Below are positions 26,595 through 34,259 of a stretch of 59,185 bases of DNA, piece by piece. The notes below the pieces were generated by a model that did not search any database, was not told the DNA's origin, and saw only the letters and a list, made by a program, of their open reading frames with translations. Numbering within the stretch: the stretch's first letter is position 1; the number at the start of each line of letters is the position of its first letter. Made by a program: the position numbers and the translations under genes. The DNA comes from Solirubrobacter phytolaccae (lineage in GTDB: Bacteria > Actinomycetota > Thermoleophilia > Solirubrobacterales > Solirubrobacteraceae): contig NZ_JAPDDP010000046.1 in assembly GCF_027587195.1 (NCBI RefSeq), positions 1 through 59,185 of the forward strand. The letters are read 5' to 3'.

Positions 26595-28166
26595 ATGGTG
26601 GGCCGTGTGAAGTGGTGGAGGGTCCTTGCCGTGGCCGCGCTCGTGCTCGCCGGCTGCGGAGAGGAGCAGCGCTCGGAGCCCGTGCCCACGCCCGCGCGCT
26701 TCGACGAGCTGGATCGCCTGCCGCCCAAGACCGGCGGGTTCGACGCCCTCGTCAAGCGCCGTGAGGCCTACGAGGCGGCGCGCCGGGCCGAGATCGCGCG
26801 CATGCGGCGCTCGAAGTCGGTCGAGGGTGCGCTGCGCGTCGCGCGGCTGACGGGCCGGATCACGGTCGGCGCCGAGGGCTCGATGCGCGCCGAGTGGACG
26901 AACGCGAACGCGGTCCTCGGGCGGCTCTCCGGCGTCCCCCACACCGAGCTCGCGTACGTCGTGAACGCGGTCCGCTCGCTGGCCGCCGGGCACATCCTCA
27001 CCGCCGACCGGCTGCGCCCGACGTTCCTCATCCTGCGCCAGAACGTGCGCTTCTGGAAGGACCAGCCGGTGCCCGCGTCGGGCTGGCGCACGACCTTCGG
27101 GCGCGACCCCACGATCTTCCAGTACTACCCCGGCCGCGGCCTGCAGCTCCAGCCGCTCGCGAGCTGGGGCCGGGCGAACGCGATCGCGGGCGCGTGCCTG
27201 GCCGCGCTGCGGACCAAGACCACGCGCGACACCTGCCGGCGCGCGGCGGTCACGCGCTCCCTCGACCGGCTCGCCTCGCTCGGCGCCCGCCGCAGTGGCT
27301 ACCTCGCGTGGGAGTACTACTTCGCCTACGGGACCGGCTCCCCGCCGTGGGTGTCCGGTATGACGCAGGCGACCGCCGCGCAGGCGCTCGCGCGCGGGTA
27401 CCGGGCGCTCGGCTACACCCGCTGGAAGCGCGCGGCGGAGCGGTCGCTCGGCGCGTTCGAGCAGGCGCCGCCGAGCGGCGTCGCGGTGTCCGGCCACTAC
27501 CGGCTGTACTCGTTCTCGCCCGGCCATCAGGTGCTCAACGGGGAGCTGCAGGCCGTGCTCGGCCTGCGGGACACGAGCGCGCTCCTGCACTCCGACCGCG
27601 CGCGCCGGCTGTTCCGCTCCGGCGACCGCGCCGCGCGCCGCTCCGTCGCCGAGTACGACACGGGCGCGTGGTCGCTGTACTCCCAGCGCGGCGCCGAGTC
27701 CACGCTCAGCTACCACGCGCTGACGGCCGGGTTCCTCGGCGGGCTATGCGACCGCACCGACGCACGGATCTACTGCCGGACGTTCTCGCGCTTCGAGCGC
27801 TACGAGAAGGAGCCGACGCGGATCGGGCTCGCCCCGCTCAAGGGCACCCGCTGGGACCGCGCGCGGACCGTGCGCTTCAGCCTCTCGAAGGTCTCCTCCG
27901 TGAAGGTGCGCGTGTGGGGCAAGCGCGGGCTGAGCCTCTCCCGCGACTTCGCGCAGCTCCCGCGCGGGAGCCACTCGTTCGCCTGGAAGCCGGAGGGCCG
28001 CGGGCGCTTCCGGGTCCGGATCGAGGCGCGGGGCCCGAGCGGGCCGGTGGGCGTCGAGACCCGGGTCGTCCGGGTCACGACACCGGCCGCCAAGAAGAAG
28101 AAGCCCAAAAAGCAGAAGAAGGCGAACAAGCGCCAAGCGGCAGGTGAGAGACCCGACACAGGTTGA
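26595..28166 (+). CDS. Lipoprotein with D-glucuronyl C5-epimerase C-terminal-like domain
   Basis: 523 residues. A type II signal peptide ends at lipobox LAGC (C21), so the protein is lipid-anchored outside the membrane. The central region has WEYYFAYGTGSPPWVSGM, then SFSPGHQVLNGELQ, YDTGAWSLYS and STLSYH, the conserved order of the heparosan C5-epimerase C-terminal domain (alpha/alpha toroid with catalytic tyrosines). Actinobacteria make no heparan sulfate, so the true substrate may be another uronic-acid polymer. Near the C-terminus comes a beta-domain, then a tail of repeated lysines (about 495-515) that could bind acidic glycans. GTG codons at 26598 and 26607 are alternative starts. Confidence 0.75.
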   Translation: MVGRVKWWRVLAVAALVLAGCGEEQRSEPVPTPARFDELDRLPPKTGGFDALVKRREAYEAARRAEIARMRRSKSVEGALRVARLTGRITVGAEGSMRAEWTNANAVLGRLSGVPHTELAYVVNAVRSLAAGHILTADRLRPTFLILRQNVRFWKDQPVPASGWRTTFGRDPTIFQYYPGRGLQLQPLASWGRANAIAGACLAALRTKTTRDTCRRAAVTRSLDRLASLGARRSGYLAWEYYFAYGTGSPPWVSGMTQATAAQALARGYRALGYTRWKRAAERSLGAFEQAPPSGVAVSGHYRLYSFSPGHQVLNGELQAVLGLRDTSALLHSDRARRLFRSGDRAARRSVAEYDTGAWSLYSQRGAESTLSYHALTAGFLGGLCDRTDARIYCRTFSRFERYEKEPTRIGLAPLKGTRWDRARTVRFSLSKVSSVKVRVWGKRGLSLSRDFAQLPRGSHSFAWKPEGRGRFRVRIEARGPSGPVGVETRVVRVTTPAAKKKKPKKQKKANKRQAAGERPDTG

Positions 28167-28202
28167 GTCGTCAACGCGCGCCGACGTGACACACTGGCGC
28201 GC
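28162..28202 (+). promoter_or_regulatory. Two hairpins directly upstream of the desaturase start
   Basis: First GTTGA-GTCG-TCAAC (28162-28175), overlapping the epimerase stop codon. Second GCGCGCC (28176-28182) pairing GGCGCGC (28196-28202) around a 13-nt loop; the second stem ends 1 nt before the ATG at 28204. No Shine-Dalgarno sequence is visible. They may terminate the epimerase mRNA or cover the desaturase start. Confidence 0.55.
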
Positions 28203-28203
28203 A

Positions 28204-29133
28204 ATGACGGCCACCCAGCCCACCCGCGACGATGTCCAGCCGGTCGCCAACGAGAACCTCGACCGCTTCCTGACCGGAACGGTCACGGTGCTGCCGATCC
28301 TGGCGCTCGGAGTCGTCGCCTGGCAGGTATGGTCGGAGCTGCTCGGCTGGAGCGACCTGATCGTGTTCGCGATCATGTACACGCTCACAGGCTTCGGGAT
28401 CACGGTCGGCTTCCACCGGCTGTTCACGCACCGCTCGTTCAAGACGGGCAAGGCCGTGCGCGCGATCCTCGCCGCGCTCGGCAGCGCCGCGATCGAGGGT
28501 CCCGTCATCTCGTGGGTCGCCGACCACCGCAAGCACCACACGTACTCGGACCAGCCGGGCGACCCGCACTCCCCGCACGTGGACCACGGGCACGGCCTCA
28601 AGGGCGCGCTCCGCGGCCTGTTCCACGCGCACGTGGGCTGGCTGTTCATCCACACGGAGCGCGGCCTGAAGTCCCGCTACGCGCCGGACCTGATGAAGGA
28701 CCCGGTCGTCAGCTTCATCAACCGCACCTTCGTGCTGTGGGTGGCCGCCGGGCTCGTCGTGCCGTTCTTCCTCGGCTGGGCGATCGGCGGCACGGTCGCC
28801 GAGGGCCTCACGGGCCTGCTGTGGGGCGGCGCCGTGCGGATGCTCGTCCTGCACCACGCGACCTACAGCATCAACTCGCTGTGCCACTTCTTCGGCCGTC
28901 GCAAGTACGAGACGACGGACGAGTCGCGCAACCTGTGGTGGCTGTCGTTCTTCACCTTCGGTGAGGCGTGGCACAACAACCATCATGCGTTTCCCACCTC
29001 CGCGCGGCATGGTCTCTCACGATGGAACTTCGATCCTTCCGCGTGGGTCATCTGGGCCCTCGAGAAGACGGGCCTCGCCTGGGACGTGGTCCGCGTGCCC
29101 CCCGAACGTCAGGCCGCCAAGCTCGCGACGTGA
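28204..29133 (+). CDS. Acyl-CoA/acyl-lipid desaturase
   Basis: 309 residues, integral membrane di-iron enzyme. Three histidine boxes are present: HRLFTH (71-76), HRKHH (108-112) and HNNHH near 263, the layout of stearoyl-CoA delta-9 desaturases. Four hydrophobic helices lie in two pairs (about 30-70 and 175-215). It introduces a double bond into a saturated acyl chain using O2 and an electron donor. The next gene (cyclopropane synthase) overlaps by 4 nt, so the double bond is likely the substrate of the second enzyme. Hairpins precede the ATG. Confidence 0.9.
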   Translation: MTATQPTRDDVQPVANENLDRFLTGTVTVLPILALGVVAWQVWSELLGWSDLIVFAIMYTLTGFGITVGFHRLFTHRSFKTGKAVRAILAALGSAAIEGPVISWVADHRKHHTYSDQPGDPHSPHVDHGHGLKGALRGLFHAHVGWLFIHTERGLKSRYAPDLMKDPVVSFINRTFVLWVAAGLVVPFFLGWAIGGTVAEGLTGLLWGGAVRMLVLHHATYSINSLCHFFGRRKYETTDESRNLWWLSFFTFGEAWHNNHHAFPTSARHGLSRWNFDPSAWVIWALEKTGLAWDVVRVPPERQAAKLAT

Positions 29134-30371
29134 CGGAGGAGCTCCGCGCTGCACTGGCGGAGGCGCTGCCGGACCGCCCGTTCACCCTCCAGCTGTGGGA
29201 CGGCACCTCGCTGTCGCCCACAGGCGGCGCTGAGGGCCCCACCTTCAGCCTCACCTCACCCGTCGCGCTGGGCCACATCCTGCGCGCGCCCTCGCAGCTC
29301 GGCGTCGGCCGCGCGTACGTGAGCGGCGGCATCGAGGTCGACGACATGGACGCGGCGATGGCGCTGATCGCGCGCTGGTCGCCGCCGCCGATGGACAACG
29401 CCACCAAGCTCAAGATCGCGCGCGGCGCGGTCAAGGCCGGCGCGCTCCGGCGCGTGCCGAAGGTGCCGGCGATGGAGTTCCGCGCGAAGGGCGCGCGGCA
29501 CTCGATCCTGCGCGACAAGCGCTCGGTCACGCACCACTACGACCTCTCCAACGAGTACTTCTCGCTGTTCCTGGACGAGTCGATGACGTACTCGTGCGCG
29601 ATCTGGTCGCGCGGGGCGAAGACGCTCGAGGAGGCGCAGTTCACCAAGCTCGAGCTGGTCTGCACCAAACTCGGGCTCAAGCCCGGGATGCGCGTGCTCG
29701 ACGTCGGCTGCGGCTGGGGCGCGTTCGCGATCCACGCGGCGCGCGAGCACGGCGTGCACGTCACGGGCATCACGCTGAGCGAGCCGCAGGCGCGGCTGGC
29801 GCGCGAGCGCGCGGCCGGGCTGCCCGTCGACATCCGGGTGATGGACTACCGGGAGCTCGGCGGTCGAACGCAGCAGCCGACTTCGTCGGCGCTAAGCGCG
29901 ACCACTGGCGAGCAGTTCGACGCGATCGCCTCGATCGGCATGGTCGAGCACGTCGGCGCGGTGAACGTCGACGCGTACATGGCCAAGCTGGCGTCGCTGC
30001 TCAAGCCGGGCGGGACGCTGCTCAACCACGGCATCGCGCGGTTGCGCGTCGGGGACGCGGAAGCGGGCCCGTTCTCGGAGCGCTACGTCTGGCCCGACGC
30101 CGCGCCGCTGCACGTCTCGCGCATCCAGACGGCGGTCGAGCGCGCCGGCCTGCACACCCGCCACGTGGAGGACTTTCCGGACGACTACGCGCGGACGCTG
30201 CTCGAGTGGCAGCACCGGTTCGAGGCCAACCTCGACCGTGCCCGGCAGCTCGGCGGAGACGAGCGCGTGCGGGTCTGGCGCATCTACCTGCGCGTCTCCC
30301 GTCAGGGTTTCGAAAGTGGGTTCCTGTCCGTTTACCAGGTGCGAGCAGAGAAAACGTCACACAACGGCTAG
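29130..30371 (+). CDS. cfa: Cyclopropane-fatty-acyl-phospholipid synthase
   Basis: 413 residues. The SAM-binding motif is LDVGCGWGAF near 190, followed by VTGITLS; SIGMVEHVG matches the catalytic region of CFA synthases, and HHYDLSNEYFSLFLDESMTYS before the methyltransferase core is the lipid/bicarbonate-site block. It adds a methylene group from SAM across a cis double bond of membrane lipids. GTG start in GTGA overlaps the desaturase stop. A stretch of about 17 residues, GGRTQQPTSSALSATTG, interrupts the usual DYRDL-x-QFD segment and coincides with a palindromic DNA patch (29863-29921). A surface-loop position could tolerate it. Confidence 0.9.
   Translation: MTEELRAALAEALPDRPFTLQLWDGTSLSPTGGAEGPTFSLTSPVALGHILRAPSQLGVGRAYVSGGIEVDDMDAAMALIARWSPPPMDNATKLKIARGAVKAGALRRVPKVPAMEFRAKGARHSILRDKRSVTHHYDLSNEYFSLFLDESMTYSCAIWSRGAKTLEEAQFTKLELVCTKLGLKPGMRVLDVGCGWGAFAIHAAREHGVHVTGITLSEPQARLARERAAGLPVDIRVMDYRELGGRTQQPTSSALSATTGEQFDAIASIGMVEHVGAVNVDAYMAKLASLLKPGGTLLNHGIARLRVGDAEAGPFSERYVWPDAAPLHVSRIQTAVERAGLHTRHVEDFPDDYARTLLEWQHRFEANLDRARQLGGDERVRVWRIYLRVSRQGFESGFLSVYQVRAEKTSHNG
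29863..29921. repeat. Palindromic in-frame insertion in the cfa gene
   Basis: Outer arms GTCGAAC (29863-29869) and GTTCGAC (29915-29921) flank two adjoining palindromes, GCCGAC-TTC-GTCGGC (29876-29890) and GCGC-TAA-GCGC (29889-29899). The segment encodes about 17 residues absent from E. coli Cfa as I recall its sequence. It looks like a small palindromic element inserted without breaking the frame. Confidence 0.5.
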
Positions 30372-30392
30372 CCCGCCGCGCGCTAGCATGTA

Positions 30393-30455
30393 CCTCACGG
30401 GCGGCATCCGGCTGCTCGTGAGGTTCGAGCGCACTTGAGTCCGCCACCCGGGCGG
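30393..30455 (+). promoter_or_regulatory. Structured leader of the DEAD-box helicase gene
   Basis: The 153-nt gap before the helicase TTG holds two hairpins. The first (30393-30423) pairs CCTCACG with CGTGAGG and GCGGC with GCTGC, about 13 bp with two G-T wobbles and a 5-nt loop. The second is CCGCC-ACCCG-GGCGG (30441-30455) followed by TTT. The first could end the cfa transcript; the second resembles a weak intrinsic terminator, so attenuation is possible. TAGCAT at 30384-30389 is a possible -10 box. The rest of the leader is unremarkable until the AGGAG ribosome site. Confidence 0.5.
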
Positions 30456-30524
30456 TTTGGGGTCGTCAAAGCCTCCCCAGATCTTCCGCGGCCGCTCCCC
30501 AGTGCCGCCCCCTTAGGAGTTTCT

Positions 30525-31733
<1,209 letters not shown>

Positions 31734-31746
31734 TCCTCGTGTCAGT

Positions 31747-31768
31747 CGCGGCGCCCTCGGGCGCCGCG
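31747..31768. terminator. Bidirectional hairpin terminator
   Basis: CGCGGCGCC, loop CTCG, GGCGCCGCG: a 9-bp perfect stem with a very stable tetraloop, between convergent genes ending at 31733 and 31770. No T-run follows. Confidence 0.8.
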
Positions 31769-31769
31769 G

Positions 31770-32120
31770 CTAGGACTTTCCGGCGTTCTCGCTGACGTAG
31801 TCCGCGATCGCCTGGATCTGCTCGGGCGAGAGCTTGCCCTTGAAGGACGGCATCGCGCCGCCGCCGTTCTCGGTCTGGGACTTCACGAGGTCCGGGCCCG
31901 GACGCAGGTCGTCCAGGTTCGGGCCGACCTGGCCCTTGGCGCCGGCGGCCGCGAGCGTGTGGCAGTTCGCGCAGTTCTGCGTGAACAGCGCCGCACCGTC
32001 GGCCGCGCCACCGCCTCCACCCTGCGCCGGAGTCGGGGTGCTCTCACCATCTGAACCGCCCCCGCAAGCCGCGAGGACGAGCGCCGCACCGAACGCGGCG
32101 ACACAAGCCGGGATCTTCAC
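31770..32120 (-). CDS. Membrane-anchored class I cytochrome c
   Basis: 116 residues. Lipobox LAAC (C19) indicates a lipid anchor; a Gly-rich linker leads to the haem site CANCH (C50, C53, H54), and M90 in GAMPSF is the likely sixth ligand. It should carry electrons on the outer face of the membrane, for example to a terminal oxidase. I chose GTG at 32120, not GTG 32129, because TAGGGT lies 7 nt upstream of it. It is divergent from a small membrane protein gene, 66 nt away. Confidence 0.9.
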   Translation of the reverse strand: MKIPACVAAFGAALVLAACGGGSDGESTPTPAQGGGGGAADGAALFTQNCANCHTLAAAGAKGQVGPNLDDLRPGPDLVKSQTENGGGAMPSFKGKLSPEQIQAIADYVSENAGKS

Positions 32121-32127
32121 ACGACGC

Positions 32128-32133
32128 ACCCTA
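32128..32133 (-). promoter_or_regulatory. -10 box TAGGGT of the cytochrome c gene
   Basis: Minus-strand TAGGGT, 7 nt, then GTG at 32120. This box overlaps the alternative start at 32129, which argues against that start. Confidence 0.6.
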
Positions 32134-32171
32134 TCTGGCCAATAGGTATGTCGGACGCGGCGGTTCTCGCC

Positions 32172-32177
32172 TATCCT
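32172..32177 (+). promoter_or_regulatory. -10 box TATCCT, leaderless small membrane protein gene
   Basis: TATCCT, 8 nt, then ATG at 32186. The stretch after it (GTCTGCG) resembles that after the clp -10 box (GTCTGC). Confidence 0.6.
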
Positions 32178-32185
32178 CGTCTGCG

Positions 32186-32491
32186 ATGAAGCGCGCCCTG
32201 GCGTTCGTCTGCATGTTCGCGCTGGTCGCGACCGCGCTGGTCGCGTCGCCCGGCCTTGCCTTGACGATGGCGCCGGCGCTGTTGCTGCTCGCGCTGCTCG
32301 CGGGCGGTTTCCGGCCCGGTGAGGCGCTGATCGAGCGCCTGCGCGACCGTCGTCGCCCGGCCGTCGCGCTCCCGCGCGCGGTCTCCATGCCCCGCCCCCG
32401 GCTGGCGCTCATCGCTCGCCCCACGGCCGGTCCGGCCGCATCCGCGCTCGCGATGCGGCCACCCCCTTCCGCGTTCGCCGTCACCACCTGA
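32186..32491 (+). CDS. Small hydrophobic protein of unknown function
   Basis: 101 residues. Residues 3-47 are almost wholly hydrophobic (two helices, or a signal peptide and one helix), followed by ERLRDRRRP and a tail rich in Pro, Ala, Arg and Met. No family recognised. The leaderless -10 box and its position in front of the copper operon support a real gene. It ends 48 nt before the CopC-like gene, so it may be the first gene of that operon. Confidence 0.55.
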   Translation: MKRALAFVCMFALVATALVASPGLALTMAPALLLLALLAGGFRPGEALIERLRDRRRPAVALPRAVSMPRPRLALIARPTAGPAASALAMRPPPSAFAVTT

Positions 32492-32539
32492 GCGAACGTG
32501 GCGCCCCGCGCGCCGTCAACCCGGAAGAAGGACACTCAC

Positions 32540-32902
32540 ATGCGCAACAAAGTCACCACGGCCCTGGCGGCCACCGCCGCCGTCTCCGCGATCGTCACCG
32601 CGACCGCCTTCGCCCACACCGAGGTCAAGTCGACCTACCCGGGCAACAACAAGTCGGTCTCGAAGAACCTGAGCAAGGTCACCGTGACCTTCTCGGGCCA
32701 GATCCGCAGCGGCACGATCAAGGTCACCGGCCCGAGCGGCACGATCTCCTCCGGCAAGGGCGGCCGCGACCCGCGTGACGTCAAGCGCCTCGCCGTGCCG
32801 ATCAAGTCCTCCAAGAACGCCGGCACCTACACGGCCAAGTGGACGATGAAGGCCGCCGACGGCCACACGCAGACCGGCTCCTTCAAGTTCAAGATCAAGT
32901 GA
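32540..32902 (+). CDS. CopC-domain secreted copper-binding protein
   Basis: 120 residues with a Sec signal (about 1-27, ending AFA-H). The mature protein begins with His, the usual Cu(II) ligand of CopC, and the domain shows the CopC pattern: STYPGNNKSV, VTVTFSG, and ADGHTQTGSFKF near the end, corresponding to the SxDGHxxxG motif. It probably binds copper outside the membrane. A purine-rich AAGAAGGA sits before the ATG. The YcnI-like gene overlaps by 4 nt. Confidence 0.8.
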   Translation: MRNKVTTALAATAAVSAIVTATAFAHTEVKSTYPGNNKSVSKNLSKVTVTFSGQIRSGTIKVTGPSGTISSGKGGRDPRDVKRLAVPIKSSKNAGTYTAKWTMKAADGHTQTGSFKFKIK

Positions 32903-33573
32903 TCCGCCGCACCCTTCTTGCCACGCTCGCGGCGACGCTGGTCGCCGCGGTGCCCGCGTCCGCACACGTGCAGGTCCGGCCCGCGCTCGTCGCGCCCGGC
33001 GACCCCGTCCTGTTCGAGGTGATCGTGCCGAACGAGCGCGACGCCCACACGACCGAGGTCACCCTGCAGATCCCGAAGGACCTGATCCCGTTCTCCTTCC
33101 AGGAGCCGGAGGGATGGACGCGCGAGAACAAGGAGGGTGCCGACGGCAGCCTCGAGACCGTGACGTGGAAGGGCGAGCTGGCCGAGGACGGCTTCGCGCG
33201 CTTCTCGTTCCTGGCCTCGACGCCCGAGCAGCCGGGCGAGATCTCCTGGAAGGCGATCCAGACCTACGACGACGGGTCCGTCTCGCGCTGGATCGGCGCG
33301 CCGGACTCCGACAACCCCGCCGCGGTGACGACGGTCAGCGCCGACGCGCCGCGCCAGAACGCGGGCGGTGAGGGCGCGGAGGACGCGACCGAGGCGACGG
33401 CGACCGCCACCGCGGCCGCGCCGACCAGCGGTGAAGGCGAGGACACCGAGCTGAACCTCTCGTCGCCGGCCGAGGACGACTCGGACTCCCCGCTGCCCCT
33501 GATCCTCTCGATCGTGGCCGTGGCGCTCGCCGCCGTGGCTGTCCTCCTGCAACTGCGCCGCCGCACACCATGA
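32899..33573 (+). CDS. YcnI-like copper protein (DUF1775)
   Basis: 224 residues: signal peptide ending ASA-H, so the mature N-terminus is again His, the copper ligand of the YcnI family; then a beta-sandwich with VIVPNERD, IPFSFQEP and WKAIQTYDDG including the conserved Trp. A Thr/Ala/Glu-rich linker (about 150-195) leads to one C-terminal membrane helix and a short basic tail, so the domain is held at the outer face. It starts in GTGA overlapping copC. Role: copper acquisition or relay with the CopC/CopD proteins. Confidence 0.85.
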   Translation: MIRRTLLATLAATLVAAVPASAHVQVRPALVAPGDPVLFEVIVPNERDAHTTEVTLQIPKDLIPFSFQEPEGWTRENKEGADGSLETVTWKGELAEDGFARFSFLASTPEQPGEISWKAIQTYDDGSVSRWIGAPDSDNPAAVTTVSADAPRQNAGGEGAEDATEATATATAAAPTSGEGEDTELNLSSPAEDDSDSPLPLILSIVAVALAAVAVLLQLRRRTP

Positions 33574-34259
33574 CCAAGCCCGCCGCACTCCTCGCCCTCG
33601 TCGCGCTGCTGTTCGCCGCGCCCGTCGCGCTCGCCCACGAGGGCAACCCGAACTACCGCTCGGTCGTGAAGACCGTCACGCCCACGACCGACGGCGCGAA
33701 CTTCGAGATCCTCAACTTCGACGACCGCATCCTGCTGCACAACACCAGCGGCAAGGACATCGAGATCTTCGACTACGAGAACGGCCCGTACGCGCAGGTC
33801 AAGGCGGACGGCACCGTGCTCCTGAACACGAACTCGAAGGCGTACTACCTCAACGAGGACCGCCAGGGCCAGTCCGCGGTGCCGCAGGACCTCGGCTCGG
33901 AGCCGAACTGGAAAGAGCAGTCCAAGAGCGGCCGCTTCGAGTGGCACGACCACCGCATGCACTGGATGGGGGCCGGCGACCCGCCGAACCTCACCGACAA
34001 GGGCAAGGAGACGGTGATCGACGACAAGTGGGAGATCCCGATCTCCATCGGCGGCCAGAAGGGCGAGGTCACCGGCACGCTGACGTGGGTGCCGCTGGAC
34101 AGCGGCGGCCTGCCGATCGGCGCGATCTTCGGGTTCGCCGCGCTGCTCATCGTGCTCTCGGTCGCGGTCTTCGTCGTGCGCCGTCGCCGCTCGTCGGATG
34201 ACGGCGGGGATTCCGGGCCTGCCGACCAGCAGCCCAAGGCACCCGTCGAAGCGTGGTGA
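33570..34259 (+). CDS. Membrane-anchored His/Met-rich protein in copper operon
   Basis: 229 residues. Signal peptide ends with ALA-H (again His at the mature N-terminus); the body is beta-rich; one C-terminal membrane helix (about 180-202) is followed by a basic and then acidic tail. The motif HDHRMHWM (H126, H128, M130, H131, M133) is a plausible Cu(I)/Cu(II) site. I cannot name a family. Overlaps of 4 nt with ycnI upstream (ATGA) and of up to 7 nt with the CopCD gene downstream place it inside the copper operon, so a copper-relay role is likely but unproven. Confidence 0.75.
   Translation: MTKPAALLALVALLFAAPVALAHEGNPNYRSVVKTVTPTTDGANFEILNFDDRILLHNTSGKDIEIFDYENGPYAQVKADGTVLLNTNSKAYYLNEDRQGQSAVPQDLGSEPNWKEQSKSGRFEWHDHRMHWMGAGDPPNLTDKGKETVIDDKWEIPISIGGQKGEVTGTLTWVPLDSGGLPIGAIFGFAALLIVLSVAVFVVRRRRSSDDGGDSGPADQQPKAPVEAW

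Noticed and set aside
28950-29129. Longer N-terminus for the cyclopropane synthase from an upstream in-frame ATG
   Set aside because: It would lie inside the desaturase coding region and give non-family sequence; GTG 29130 gives the 4-nt overlap usual in this window.
32121-32129. GTG at 32129 as start of cytochrome c
   Set aside because: It would lie inside the TAGGGT box that fits GTG 32120 at 7 nt.
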